Under the pieces are notes generated by a model. The model was given only the letters and a program-made list of their open reading frames with translations, was not told the origin of the DNA and searched no databases. A DNA stretch of 38,797 bases from an uncultured Eubacteriales bacterium. Lineage in GTDB: Bacteria > Bacillota > Clostridia > Oscillospirales > Acutalibacteraceae. Position 1 is the stretch's first letter. Every line of letters begins with the position of its first letter. Shown here piece by piece: positions 23,281 through 31,290 of the stretch. The DNA lies in NCBI GenBank assembly GCA_900317765.1, contig ONID01000011.1, forward strand, positions 1 through 38,797. Reading direction: 5' to 3'. The position numbers were made by a program, and so were the translations under genes.

Positions 23281-23318
23281 AAAAAAAGGGCAGCACCGAA
23301 GGAATACCGATGCTGCCC
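23281..23318 (-). terminator. Terminator of the OmpA-like lipoprotein gene
   Basis: Minus-strand GGGCAGCATCGGT pairs with ACCGGTGCTGCCC-like sequence (23288-23299 with 23307-23318, one mismatch), followed by TTTTTTT (23281-23287). It lies 70 bases past the stop codon at 23389. Confidence 0.85.
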
Positions 23319-23388
23319 GCTTATATTATACATTATCCAGTGAACGCATTAACACATATCGTCTCCATTACTCCGGATCCGGATGGAA

Positions 23389-24957
23389 TCAGTCTTTGGC
23401 GTTGTTGAGCACCAGTCGGAAGGACACTCTGCGGCTGGCAGCGAGATTGATCTCACCGTTGTTGTCATAGACAGGGAAACTGTTGGATTTGCCCACCGCC
23501 TTGAAGTCCTTGCCGAGCGTCTTCTTGTCCACAGAGGTCTTGACCGTCAGACAATACTTTCTGACATTGGTTGCTCTTTCCTTCGACAGAGCCAGACCGC
23601 TTTCATAGGAGCTGCCCTTGAGCGGTGCCGTGTGGCCCTCCACCATTGTATTGGCAATCAGGCCTTTGTATTTCTCGTTATATACCACTTTAGTGTATAT
23701 CGGCATAAACTTATTGAGCAGCTTCTTGCCGCTGTCGCTGATCTTGGCGGAATCCCCGGCAAAAAGCACGGTAGCGTCAAGTGAAACGTCGCCTGTCGCC
23801 CTGTCGATGACTGCGGAAATGCCGGCTTCATTCAGCTCGGTTTCCAGCTCGCCAAGAAGCTCGGACCTTTTCTTGGTGCGTGCCTCGATCTCGCTGTCGG
23901 ACAGCTCGCCCATGTCATTGAGCAGCTTTTCGCGGGAGGATCTTGTTTCGGTGTAGTAATAGACCGTTTCGCCGTCGCAGAGCACCAACTGACAATTGCT
24001 GAAGAAATCCTCGCTGCCCTGGAAGAAACAGGCAAATTCCCTGACGGTAACCTGCTTCTCGTTCAATTCGTTTGTCTCGGACTTGATGATCTCCATCAGA
24101 CCGTCGTCGCGCAGCCTTGCGTAAATGTAGTCGCCCATGAATCCGTAAACTTTACCGTCAATGTCCGACGCGTATGTCAGACCCTTGCCCTGGAACGGAA
24201 GCGTCAGCGAATCCATTCCGTCAAAACGAGGACTGCCGATAGCCGCGCAGCAGTTGATATCTCTCTGAGACGCCTTTGATTCCTCCGCCTCCTTGGTAAA
24301 AGGAAAGCTCTTGAGCCTGACGACGTCCCCGTTGCCGGTCAGCTTCAACCCCAAACCGCTGAATGTGAATTTATACTCGATCGGAGTGTCGCCCAATTCA
24401 TAGGTAATGTGATAGTTATTATCCACAAATTCCTTCGTAAAGGTCTTTAAGGGCGTAATAATCAGCTTATTGCCCGACACGCGGAAGGTGCTCATGGTCT
24501 TGATGAGCTTGCCGCTCTTGCTGACAAACGTGACGCAAGCCCATTCCTGCTCACGGTTCCCGTCAAAGGCGGAGAAATCAGTGAACAGAGCCGCGCAATG
24601 ATTGAATCCCGCGGCAACCGCCACCGGCAGGAACGAACACTCGACTTCGGCAGACTCGCCCTTTCCGTTCATGAGGGTACGCTTGACAAAGGATGTGGTT
24701 TTCTGAAAACTCTTTACATCCTTTTCCATATCATAAAGAGTGTAAGAGCCGTAAAACATCTTTTCAGTATAATTGATCTTTTCGTAGACGCTGTCCGGAG
24801 AAAGCTTGTGCTCCGCTTTGTCAAACTCATCCCTGACTTTGCCGCTGTCAAAAAACTCGTAATACTTATGACCGTTGGACTTGACGCTCCCGTCGCCGCA
24901 AGCCGTCATTGCAAGCAGCATGACAGCTGAAACGATCGCCGCAACTATTCTTTTCAT
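23389..24957 (-). CDS. Lipoprotein with C-terminal OmpA-like domain
   Basis: Predicted cell-surface lipoprotein. Seen: a signal peptide with lipobox LLAMTACG (Cys at residue 20); a long middle region (about residues 40-370) of no recognised family; a Glu/Lys-rich helical stretch (EARTKKRSELLGELETELNEAG); then an OmpA-like domain over the last 130 residues (LDATVLFAGDSAKISDSGKKLLNKF ... VEGHTAPLKGSSYESGLALSKERATNVRKY ... NLAASRRVSFRL). OmpA domains bind the diaminopimelate of peptidoglycan through an Asp in the HTD/YTD motif and an Arg in LSxxRA. Here the Asp position reads HTA, while the Arg is kept. The ATG at 24957 gives the normal signal peptide; the ATG at 24978 is the alternative. It has a consensus promoter at 24991-25019 and is monocistronic. 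Confidence 0.88.
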   Translation of the reverse strand: MKRIVAAIVSAVMLLAMTACGDGSVKSNGHKYYEFFDSGKVRDEFDKAEHKLSPDSVYEKINYTEKMFYGSYTLYDMEKDVKSFQKTTSFVKRTLMNGKGESAEVECSFLPVAVAAGFNHCAALFTDFSAFDGNREQEWACVTFVSKSGKLIKTMSTFRVSGNKLIITPLKTFTKEFVDNNYHITYELGDTPIEYKFTFSGLGLKLTGNGDVVRLKSFPFTKEAEESKASQRDINCCAAIGSPRFDGMDSLTLPFQGKGLTYASDIDGKVYGFMGDYIYARLRDDGLMEIIKSETNELNEKQVTVREFACFFQGSEDFFSNCQLVLCDGETVYYYTETRSSREKLLNDMGELSDSEIEARTKKRSELLGELETELNEAGISAVIDRATGDVSLDATVLFAGDSAKISDSGKKLLNKFMPIYTKVVYNEKYKGLIANTMVEGHTAPLKGSSYESGLALSKERATNVRKYCLTVKTSVDKKTLGKDFKAVGKSNSFPVYDNNGEINLAASRRVSFRLVLNNAKD

Positions 24958-24990
24958 GTGATCAATCAGTCCTTTCATAGTTTTTACACA

Positions 24991-25019
24991 ATTATATCAC
25001 ATTATTGTTCCTATGTCAA
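24991..25019 (-). promoter_or_regulatory. Consensus sigma-A promoter of the OmpA-like lipoprotein
   Basis: Perfect TTGACA (25014-25019), 17-bp spacer, perfect TATAAT (24991-24996) on the minus strand, about 34 bases upstream of the chosen start. Confidence 0.85.
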
Positions 25020-25132
25020 TCAAATTATGTAATAATTGCCAACCGAAGAAGCCGACCAAAGAAACCGCTGCGACAGATGTCAATATACAAAATGAATAAT
25101 GAATACTGAAAATTTAAAGATGAATAATACAA

Positions 25133-25172
25133 GTCAAAAATCCTGTCAACATAAGTTGACAGGATTTTTGAC
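25133..25172. terminator. Bidirectional terminator after tRNA-Ser
   Basis: Perfect 18-bp inverted repeat (25133-25150 with 25155-25172) with a 4-base loop. AAAAA and TTTTT lie at the outer ends of the stem, so it can act on either strand. It begins two bases past the tRNA-Ser CCA end. Confidence 0.92.
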
Positions 25173-25173
25173 T

Positions 25174-25265
25174 TGGCGGAGAAGGAGGGATTCGAACCCT
25201 CGAACCGCTTTTAACGATTACACGATTTCCAATCGTGCGCGCTCGACCAGCTACGCGACTTCTCC
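25174..25265 (-). tRNA. tRNA-Ser (anticodon GGA)
   Basis: Complete type II tRNA on the minus strand: acceptor GGAGAAG/CTTCTCC, anticodon arm ACGAT-TTGGAAA-ATCGT with anticodon GGA, a long variable arm (GTAATCGTTAAAAGCGGTTC region), T arm AGGGTTCGAATCCCT, discriminator G and encoded CCA. Promoter at 25324-25352. Confidence 0.97.
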
Positions 25266-25323
25266 GTATACCATATTCATCATGTCTGCGCCCGAAAAAA
25301 GACATTCAAAACAGCGCTTAATT

Positions 25324-25352
25324 ACTATACAACAAATAATCCGAAAAGTCAA
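25324..25352 (-). promoter_or_regulatory. Sigma-A promoter of tRNA-Ser
   Basis: Minus-strand TTGACT (25347-25352), 17-bp spacer, TATAGT (25324-25329), about 58 bases upstream of the tRNA 5' end. Confidence 0.8.
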
Positions 25353-25386
25353 GCTTTTTTTTTAATTTTTTTAATCTGATTTTTTG

Positions 25387-25477
25387 CTGCTTTGTTCCCC
25401 ATAAAATCCATGGAAACTGACGATGGCACGTCCTTCATAAACTGTCAGAAATTGGACAAAGCAGATTTGAACAAATC
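25387..25477. other. Nested inverted repeats in the dacF upstream region
   Basis: In the gap of about 300 bases between tRNA-Ser and dacF, CTGCTTTGTTCC (25387-25398) is complementary to GGACAAAGCAG (25454-25464) with one bulge. It encloses CTGAC/GTCAG (25417-25421 with 25444-25448) and GACG/CGTC. It is followed by the perfect 14-base palindrome GATTTGAACAAATC (25464-25477). This could be a folded leader RNA or operator sites. The rest of the gap is AT-rich with T-tracts. Confidence 0.4.
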
Positions 25478-25569
25478 CGTCTAAAAATCCCCTGTATGGC
25501 ATAAAATATGATGAAGGATTTTTCGGATATCTAATAATGAGAAAAAACGAGAGGACAGGTATATCATCC

Positions 25570-26853
25570 ATGACTAAGCAAAATTCATTCGTTTACAAAA
25601 TCATCGCCTTTTCGCTGACTGCGCTGTTGTTTGCATCCGCATACGGAATGGTGCCTTTCGCCGTATACGCTTCGCCGGAAAAATCGGAGCATACGCCGCA
25701 GAACGCTTCGGAGCAGACTAAAGAAACGGCACAGACAGAAAAAAACAGCACAAATGAGAAAAAAGAGAAAACGCCTGCACAGCCTGCCGATTCCCTTGGA
25801 CTGACTGCGAAGGCAGCCGTGCTGATGAACGCCGAAACAGGAAAGATCATCTATTCGGTCAACGAAAACCAGCAGCTTCCCGAGGCTTCCATCACCAAAA
25901 TCATGACCATGCTGCTGGTGTTTGAAGCGCTCGACACGGAAAAAATCACCATGGAAGACAGCGTGACGTGCAGCGAATACGCCGCTTCCATGGGAGGCTC
26001 GCAGATATGGCTGGAACCGGGCGAAACCATGACAGTGCATGAGCTGATCAAGGCGGCGCTGGTCGGTTCGGCGAACGACGCCTGCGTCGCACTGGGCGAA
26101 CACATAGCCGGTTCCAACGATGCGTTTGTCTCCATGATGAACGAACGCGCCGAGGAGCTTGGAATGACCGACACCTTCTACTGCAACTGCACCGGTCTTG
26201 ACGCGGACGGACATGTGACCTCCGCCAGGGATATTGCGGTGGCTTCGGCAGAACTGCTCAGGCATGAAAAGGTGCTCGAATACACCGGAATATGGATGGA
26301 CTCCCTGCGTGACGGAAAGCTCCAGCTCACCAACACCAACAAGCTCATCAAGCACTACAACGGCGCTATCGGACTGAAAACCGGAACCACCAGCAAAGCG
26401 GGATGCTGTATTTCAGCGGCTGCCAGAAGAGACGGCATGACCATGATCGCCGTGATTTTAGGCGCTCCCGACAGCAAAAGCCGTTTCGCCGACGCCCGGA
26501 AGCTGCTGGACCACGGCTTTGCCAAGTGCGAACTGACCGACGTTTCGGAAATGGAGATCGAGCTGCCGGACATTCCCGTTGTCGGAGGAATGGAAAAGAC
26601 AGTCGGCGCATACGCGGACATTTCGGGCCAACTGCTGACCGAAAAGGGCAAAGGCAAACAGATTCAAGCGGTGGTGGAACTTCCCGAATCGCTCAACGCG
26701 CCGGTGGAAGTCGGGCAGCCGATCGGCGTAGTCAGACTCGTACTTGACGGAGAGACAATAGGGCAGTACGACATATGCTCCGACCGCGCTTCGGAAAAGG
26801 TGACCTTCTCGGCTGCATTCGGTGAGCTTTTCAGAGGGCTGTTTGCCAATTAA
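25570..26853 (+). CDS. dacF: D-alanyl-D-alanine carboxypeptidase (low-mass penicillin-binding protein, DacF type)
   Basis: Secreted or membrane-tethered serine peptidase (family S11) that trims the terminal D-Ala from peptidoglycan stem peptides. Seen: a signal peptide (about 1-34); a low-complexity Ser/Thr/Glu/Lys linker (35-75); and the catalytic domain with SITK (nucleophile Ser at 107), SAN at 167-169 and KTG at 270-272, all intact. The C-terminal PBP5-type beta domain ends in EKVTFSAAFGELFRGLF, which can act as an amphipathic membrane anchor. The ATG at 25570 gives a normal signal peptide; the in-frame ATG at 25537 would prepend 11 charged residues and has no ribosome binding site. A terminator follows at 26883-26926. 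The gene symbol reflects the closest classical family and is not certain. Confidence 0.93.
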   Translation: MTKQNSFVYKIIAFSLTALLFASAYGMVPFAVYASPEKSEHTPQNASEQTKETAQTEKNSTNEKKEKTPAQPADSLGLTAKAAVLMNAETGKIIYSVNENQQLPEASITKIMTMLLVFEALDTEKITMEDSVTCSEYAASMGGSQIWLEPGETMTVHELIKAALVGSANDACVALGEHIAGSNDAFVSMMNERAEELGMTDTFYCNCTGLDADGHVTSARDIAVASAELLRHEKVLEYTGIWMDSLRDGKLQLTNTNKLIKHYNGAIGLKTGTTSKAGCCISAAARRDGMTMIAVILGAPDSKSRFADARKLLDHGFAKCELTDVSEMEIELPDIPVVGGMEKTVGAYADISGQLLTEKGKGKQIQAVVELPESLNAPVEVGQPIGVVRLVLDGETIGQYDICSDRASEKVTFSAAFGELFRGLFAN

Positions 26854-26882
26854 TTCATCAGATAATCAGCTGAATCTCATGA

Positions 26883-26926
26883 GCCGTGCGAGCTTTGCAG
26901 CAAAGACCGCACGGCATAATTTTCTT
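26883..26926 (+). terminator. Terminator of dacF
   Basis: GCCGTGCG (26883-26890) pairs with CGCACGGC (26908-26915), with an inner CTTTG/CAAAG stem, followed by ATAATTTTCTT. Confidence 0.8.
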
Positions 26927-27001
26927 CAATCAAATATTGACATACATAATTGAATTATTCAATTATCTTTTCAATCTATCACAAAAACATTTCGGAACAT
27001 C

Positions 27002-27031
27002 TTGCAGTCTCCGTCCGAAGTATGATATAAT
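27002..27031 (+). promoter_or_regulatory. Sigma-A promoter of the amino acid ABC operon
   Basis: TTGCAG (27002-27007), 18-bp spacer, TATAAT (27026-27031), about 40 bases before the permease start. Confidence 0.7.
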
Positions 27032-27071
27032 ATTTGCAAAATATTTCCATCACTCAAAAGGAGGCTGAACA

Positions 27072-27755
27072 TTGAACCAACGTTTGGCAGATATTCTGCT
27101 GGAATCATTTCCCCGAATCTTTACCCAAGGACTACTGATGACCATTCCGCTGACAGTGCTTTCCTTTGCCCTTGCGCTGATGATCGCCATGGTCTGCGCC
27201 ATGATTCAGATTGCCAATGTGAAGGGTCTGAGGCAGATAGTGCGGTTCTACATCTGGCTCATCCGCGGCACGCCGCTGCTGGTGCAGCTTTACCTCGTCT
27301 ACTTCGGACTGCCTGATCTCGGCATCGTGCTGCCGGCATTTCCCTGCGCGGTGCTGGTCTTTGCCCTGAATGAAGGCGCCTACTGCGCCGAGACCATGCG
27401 CGCCGCCATTGAATCGGTGCCCAAGGGTCAGCTGGAAGCGGGCTACTGCGTGGGAATGAGCTACTTCCAGACCATGCGGCGGATCATCCTGCCGCAGGCA
27501 TTCCGCACGGCCTTTCCGCCGCTTTCCAACTCCCTCATCTCCATGGTCAAGGACACGTCGCTCGCCGCCAACATCACCGTCGCAGAGATGTTCATGACCG
27601 CGCAGAGAGTTGCGGGCAGGACATATGAACATCTTGCGCTTTACGCCGAGGTGGCTGTCATCTACCTGCTGTTCTGCACCGTGATCACACGGCTGCAGGC
27701 ATTTGGAGAGAAACGCCTCGCACGCATGAACGGGGGTGACGTCATCCGTGCTTGA
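27072..27755 (+). CDS. Polar amino acid ABC transporter permease
   Basis: Membrane subunit of a family-3 (HisM/GlnP-type) amino acid importer. Seen: five or so membrane helices, beginning LLMTIPLTVLSFALALMIAM; the family sequence FYIWLIRGTPLLVQLYLVYFGLP; NEGAYCAETMRAAIESVPKGQLEAGYCVGMSYFQTMRRIILPQAFR, the EAA loop that contacts the ATPase; and PPLSNSLISMVKDTSLAANITVAEM. Length 227 is normal. The TTG start has GGAGG seven bases upstream. It is the first gene of a permease-ATPase-binding protein-MATE operon and overlaps the ATPase start by 8 bp. The ligand is inferred from the binding protein. Confidence 0.95.
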   Translation: MNQRLADILLESFPRIFTQGLLMTIPLTVLSFALALMIAMVCAMIQIANVKGLRQIVRFYIWLIRGTPLLVQLYLVYFGLPDLGIVLPAFPCAVLVFALNEGAYCAETMRAAIESVPKGQLEAGYCVGMSYFQTMRRIILPQAFRTAFPPLSNSLISMVKDTSLAANITVAEMFMTAQRVAGRTYEHLALYAEVAVIYLLFCTVITRLQAFGEKRLARMNGGDVIRA

Positions 27756-28596
27756 ACTGAAAGAACTGCACAAATCCATCGGCGGTACGGAGATACTTCA
27801 CGGGGTCAATCTCAGCATCAGAAAGGGCGAAGTGCTGGCGGTTCTCGGCCCTTCGGGTTCGGGCAAGACCACGCTGCTGCGCTGCCTGAATTTTCTCGAA
27901 AAAGCCGACAGCGGCAGCGTTGAATTGCTCGGAACAAGCCTTGACATGCACGCCGCTTCCCGAAGTGAAATCGCCGAATACAGAAAACATACCGCCTTTG
28001 TCTTTCAGAATTTCAATCTCTTTGCCAACAAGACGGCACTGCAAAATGTCACCGAAGGGCTGATCGTGGCAAGAAAAACGCCAAAAGCCGAAGCGGAAGC
28101 AATCGGCAGGAATGCGCTGAAAAGAGTCGGGCTCGCCGACAAAGCGGACGCCTATCCTTCGCAGCTCTCCGGCGGACAGCAGCAGCGTGTCGCCATTGCC
28201 CGGGCGATCGCGGCACAGCCGGACGTGATCATGCTGGACGAACCCACTTCTGCCCTTGACCCGGAGCTGATCGGCGAAGTGCTGAACGTCATCCGGCAGC
28301 TTGCGGAAGACGGCATGACCATGATTATCGTCACCCACGAAATCACATTTGCCCGAAGCGTCGCCACCGATATTCTCTTCATGGACGACGGCAGGGCGCT
28401 TGTGCAGACCGACACCAAGGATTTCTTTGAGAAGAACAACAACAAAAGAGTGCGCGATTTTTTGAGCTCACTCAGTGAAAGGATGTTTATAAATGAAAAT
28501 GATGAAAACCATAAGAAGAACAATAGCCATGCTCACAGCGGCCGCGCTTCTCACGGTAAGCGCGGCGGGATGCGCAAAAAAAGAGGACGAAAATAA
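27748..28596 (+). CDS. Polar amino acid ABC transporter ATPase with unusual overlapping tail
   Basis: Nucleotide-binding subunit driving the importer. Seen: Walker A GPSGSGKTT, Q-loop FQNFNLF, signature LSGGQQQR, Walker B VIMLDEPTSALD, and switch His in IVTHE. The family's usual end corresponds to VRDFLSSLSE near residue 245. Here the frame stays open for about 36 further residues, ending in a His/Lys/Arg-rich tail (HKKNNSHAHSGRASHGKRGG and onward). That tail is read from the signal-peptide region of the next gene in another frame, a 104-bp overlap. The GTG at 27748 follows GGGGGTGAC by a suitable distance and gives the typical MLELKELHKS start; the GTG at 27736 touches the binding site. Confidence 0.93.
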   Translation: MLELKELHKSIGGTEILHGVNLSIRKGEVLAVLGPSGSGKTTLLRCLNFLEKADSGSVELLGTSLDMHAASRSEIAEYRKHTAFVFQNFNLFANKTALQNVTEGLIVARKTPKAEAEAIGRNALKRVGLADKADAYPSQLSGGQQQRVAIARAIAAQPDVIMLDEPTSALDPELIGEVLNVIRQLAEDGMTMIIVTHEITFARSVATDILFMDDGRALVQTDTKDFFEKNNNKRVRDFLSSLSERMFINENDENHKKNNSHAHSGRASHGKRGGMRKKRGRK

Positions 28597-29308
28597 AGAC
28601 CTGCTCCAAAGCGTCAAGGAAAAGGGCGTTCTGACAATCGCCATGGAAGGCACCTGGTCACCGTGGACATACCACAACGAAAAGGACGAGTTGGTGGGCT
28701 TCGACGTGGAAGTCGGCCAATACATCGCCAATTACCTCGGCGTGAAGGCAAAATTTGTCGAAGGCGAATGGGACGGACTCTTTGCCGGACTTGACTCCGG
28801 AATGTACGACATCATCGTCAACGGCGTGGACAAGACCGAGGAACGCGAAAAGAAGTACGATTTTTCAGACCCATACGCCTACATTCACACGGTTCTGGTG
28901 GTGCGCAAGGACAACAAGAAGATAAAAGACTTCAAGGACCTGAAGGGCAAGACCACAGCCAACAGCATTGGCAGCACCTACATGGAGCTTGCGGAGCAAT
29001 ACGGCGCCACGGTCAAGGGAGTGGATTCCCTCGGCGAGACAATGACAATGGTCATCTCCAAGCGGGCCGACGCGACGCTCAACGCGGAGCCTTCCGTCCT
29101 GGATTACATCAAGGAACAGCCCGACGCGCCCATCAAAATCGTCGCCTCCACAAAGGACGCCAATCACGTCTGCATTCCGATCCGCAAGGGCAAAAACACC
29201 GCGTCCTTCCGCAATGAAGTCAACAAGGCGCTCGCAGAAATGCGCGAAGACGGCACCCTCACGGCACTTTCCGAGAAATACTTCGGCTCGGATATAACCA
29301 ACGAGTAA
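28493..29308 (+). CDS. Polar amino acid (cystine-type) ABC transporter binding lipoprotein
   Basis: Family-3 solute-binding lipoprotein. Seen: a signal peptide with lipobox VSAAGC (Cys at residue 27); the core GVLTIAMEGTWSPWTYHNE; LVGFDVEVGQYIANYLGVK; FVEGEWDGLFAGLDSGMYDII; the family signature-like VNGVDKTEEREKKYDFSDPY; GSTYMEL; and ALAEMREDGTLTALSEKYFG. The pattern W-D-G-L-x-A-G-L-D and TEEREKKYDFSDPY resembles cystine binders such as TcyA/FliY (inference). The first ATG has AAAGGATG seven bases upstream. Its first 104 bases lie inside the ATPase frame, and it ends 2 bp before the MATE gene. Confidence 0.93.
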   Translation: MKMMKTIRRTIAMLTAAALLTVSAAGCAKKEDENKDLLQSVKEKGVLTIAMEGTWSPWTYHNEKDELVGFDVEVGQYIANYLGVKAKFVEGEWDGLFAGLDSGMYDIIVNGVDKTEEREKKYDFSDPYAYIHTVLVVRKDNKKIKDFKDLKGKTTANSIGSTYMELAEQYGATVKGVDSLGETMTMVISKRADATLNAEPSVLDYIKEQPDAPIKIVASTKDANHVCIPIRKGKNTASFRNEVNKALAEMREDGTLTALSEKYFGSDITNE

Positions 29309-29310
29309 AA

Positions 29311-30642
29311 ATGAGCGAAAAGATTGATAGGCATCATTCACTGAACGCACTTGTAAGACTGTCGCTGCCCGCCGTCATGCAGCAGCTCATGGGAACGCTG
29401 CTGCAATATGTCGATACCGCCATGGTGGGACATTTGGGCGAAGCGGCGACGGCTTCGGTCAGCACCAGCACCACCGTCAACTGGCTGGTACATTCCATTC
29501 CCTACGGGCTGACGGTGGGTCTGCTCTCCACACTGTCGCAGGCATACGGACGCGGCGACCGCGACGAGATGAATCGGCTTGCCGCGATGGGCAGCCGCCT
29601 TTCGCTCTGGCTCGGGCTTGCGCTGACAACGGTGTGTTTAGGAATATCGCCCTTCCTGCCGACGTGGATGCAGGCTGCCCAAGAGATCCGGCAGCCTGCG
29701 TCGGCTTATTTTTTTGTGGTAAGCCTTTCGCTTGTCTTTTCCGTCACCGGCGGCATGTTCGCCTCTGCGATGCACGCCGTAAAGGACACCCGCACGCCGA
29801 TGATCATCAATCTCTCCGCCAACGCGCTGAACGTGGTGCTGAATTATCTTTTGATATACCGCGCATCACTGGGCGTCATGGGTGCGGCATACGCGACCGC
29901 CATTTCCACCACCCTCTGCGGAGTCGTCATGTTCATCGCCTTCCGGCATAAACAAGTGCTCCGCTTCGGGCGTGAGGAATATTTTTCGACCGACCGCGAA
30001 AAGCTGCGCAAGCTTCTGCGCGTGGGACTTCCCGTCATGGCAACTTCCGCCGTGTCGTGCAGCGGATACATCGTATTCGCCGGAATGGTCAACGGCATGG
30101 GCGTTACCACCTTCGCAGCCCATTCCATCGCCGTGACAGCGGAAGAGATATTCTACCTTCCCGGTTACGGCATACGCACCGCTTCCTCCGCGCTGATCGG
30201 TTCTTCGATAGGCGAAGGCAACCGGCGCAAATTCCGCGACACACGCAGGCAAAGCATTCTGCTGACCGGCGCGGTTATGACAGTCAGCGGATTGATTCTC
30301 TTCTTCGCCGCCTATCCGCTGATGAAGATATTCACTACAAGCGAAACCGTCGCCGCAATGGGAGCGAGCGTGCTGCGCATGGTGGCATTCTCAGAACCCT
30401 TCTTCGGACTGATGGTGGCGTGGGAAGGCATCAGCTACGGCACCGGACGGACGCGCAGCGTATTCATTATTGAAGCCCTGAGTATGTGGGGCGTCAGAAT
30501 CCTTTTCACCTTTCTCGTCATCCGCGCCGGAATGGGTCTGACCGCCGTCTGGTGGTGCATGATCGCCGACAACGTGACCAAAGCCGTTCTACTGACGTTT
30601 GTCGGACTCCGGCAAAGCGAAAAGCACCTTTTTAACAGGTAG
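29311..30642 (+). CDS. MATE-family multidrug/solute exporter
   Basis: Multi-pass membrane antiporter of the MATE family (NorM/DinF superfamily), expelling cationic drugs or metabolites using an ion gradient. Seen: about 12 hydrophobic helices, with family landmarks LSLPAVMQQLMGTLLQYVDTAMVGHLGEAA at the N-terminus, the AMHAVKDTRTPMIINLSANALNVVLNYLLIY segment in the middle, and a second half repeating this plan (VGLPVMATSAVSCSGYIVFAGMVNGMG; GYGIRTASSALIGSSIGEGN). Length 443 is normal. It follows the binding-protein gene by 2 bp, so it is likely cotranscribed with the amino acid importer. This is an uncommon pairing that might balance uptake and export of the same or a derived compound (inference). 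Confidence 0.93.
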   Translation: MSEKIDRHHSLNALVRLSLPAVMQQLMGTLLQYVDTAMVGHLGEAATASVSTSTTVNWLVHSIPYGLTVGLLSTLSQAYGRGDRDEMNRLAAMGSRLSLWLGLALTTVCLGISPFLPTWMQAAQEIRQPASAYFFVVSLSLVFSVTGGMFASAMHAVKDTRTPMIINLSANALNVVLNYLLIYRASLGVMGAAYATAISTTLCGVVMFIAFRHKQVLRFGREEYFSTDREKLRKLLRVGLPVMATSAVSCSGYIVFAGMVNGMGVTTFAAHSIAVTAEEIFYLPGYGIRTASSALIGSSIGEGNRRKFRDTRRQSILLTGAVMTVSGLILFFAAYPLMKIFTTSETVAAMGASVLRMVAFSEPFFGLMVAWEGISYGTGRTRSVFIIEALSMWGVRILFTFLVIRAGMGLTAVWWCMIADNVTKAVLLTFVGLRQSEKHLFNR

Positions 30643-30665
30643 GTGGATTATTTTGGACTTTCTTC

Positions 30666-30694
30666 TTGCAGAATCCAAAAAAATGCATTATGAT
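30666..30694 (+). promoter_or_regulatory. Sigma-A promoter of the 77-residue gene
   Basis: TTGCAG (30666-30671), 17-bp spacer, TATGAT (30689-30694), about 34 bases before the chosen start. Confidence 0.65.
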
Positions 30695-30728
30695 ATAAAT
30701 AGATTCATACTTCAAGAGGTGCATGACA

Positions 30729-30962
30729 ATGAAGATTTCTCTGCCCCACGGCAGGAACGCCGGAAAAACCAACGCCAAATACGACAGCGAAAAGCTCACA
30801 CCCGTGATCCGGTGCAGTATTTGCACCGGCGAGAAGGTCGCAGGATTCCGCGACAGAATCACAGGCAAATTCACCGACGTCATGCTGATCCGCAGCAGTC
30901 ACGACCTTGACGCCTTCCGCAAAAAATACGGCATTGAGGGCGATATAGAAAAAATTTACTGA
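30729..30962 (+). CDS. Small conserved-type protein with a CxxC motif (77 aa)
   Basis: Not assigned to a characterised family. It has the plan of a small soluble protein seen in many Clostridia: a variable basic N-terminus, then PVIRCSICTGEKVAGFRDRITGKFTDVMLIRS, then DLDAFRKKYGIE. The CSIC pair could bind a metal or form a redox pair. Relatives are sometimes labelled with enzyme names in databases without support that I know of, so none is used here. The ATG at 30729 has GAGGT eight bases upstream; the ATG at 30723 is too close. It is monocistronic, with its own promoter and the terminator at 30989-31040. Confidence 0.8.
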   Translation: MKISLPHGRNAGKTNAKYDSEKLTPVIRCSICTGEKVAGFRDRITGKFTDVMLIRSSHDLDAFRKKYGIEGDIEKIY

Positions 30963-30988
30963 GATTCTATCTTGACAATTCAACAAAC

Positions 30989-31040
30989 AGGCTGTCCCAC
31001 GATTGATTAAAAATCAACCCGTGAGGCAGCCTCCTTTTTA
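30989..31040 (+). terminator. Terminator of the 77-residue gene
   Basis: AGGCTG (30989-30994) pairs with CAGCCT (31027-31032), with inner CACG/CGTG and TTGATT/AATCAA stems, followed by CCTTTTTA. Confidence 0.8.
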
Positions 31041-31221
31041 TGCTTTTTTTAGGTAATTGTAAAACTTCGAAAATGCCGGAAATTGGTGGGGTCATGCATT
31101 GTTCAAAACGAAGTTTTTCTCCGGTCGGGGCAAGGAAAATCGTTGTATTGAGCTATTTCTGTATTCGCCCAAACCTTTCAGGTGTCCTCACTGGTCTTGC
31201 TCGCTCGACTTCGTCTCGCTC

Positions 31222-31290
31222 GTGGGGCTCTGCCCCACTCCCCGCAAGGGCGCTGCCCTTGACCCGCCAGGAGGAACGAGTTCCCCCTGG
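31222..31290. repeat. GC-rich triple-hairpin intergenic repeat
   Basis: Three back-to-back palindromes joined by C-rich linkers: GTGGGGC-TCT-GCCCCAC (31222-31238), CAAGGGC-GCT-GCCCTTG (31245-31261), and CCAGGAGGAAC/GTTCCCCCTGG with one mismatch (31267-31290). They are flanked by CTCGCTCG-type repeats (31198-31221) and CGCTCGCATGCGCTCGC (31298-31316). The composition differs sharply from the surrounding AT-rich sequence. Similar GC-rich palindromic blocks occur in intergenic regions of Oscillospirales genomes. The remaining non-coding sequence from 30963 to 31415 shows no gene. Confidence 0.7.
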
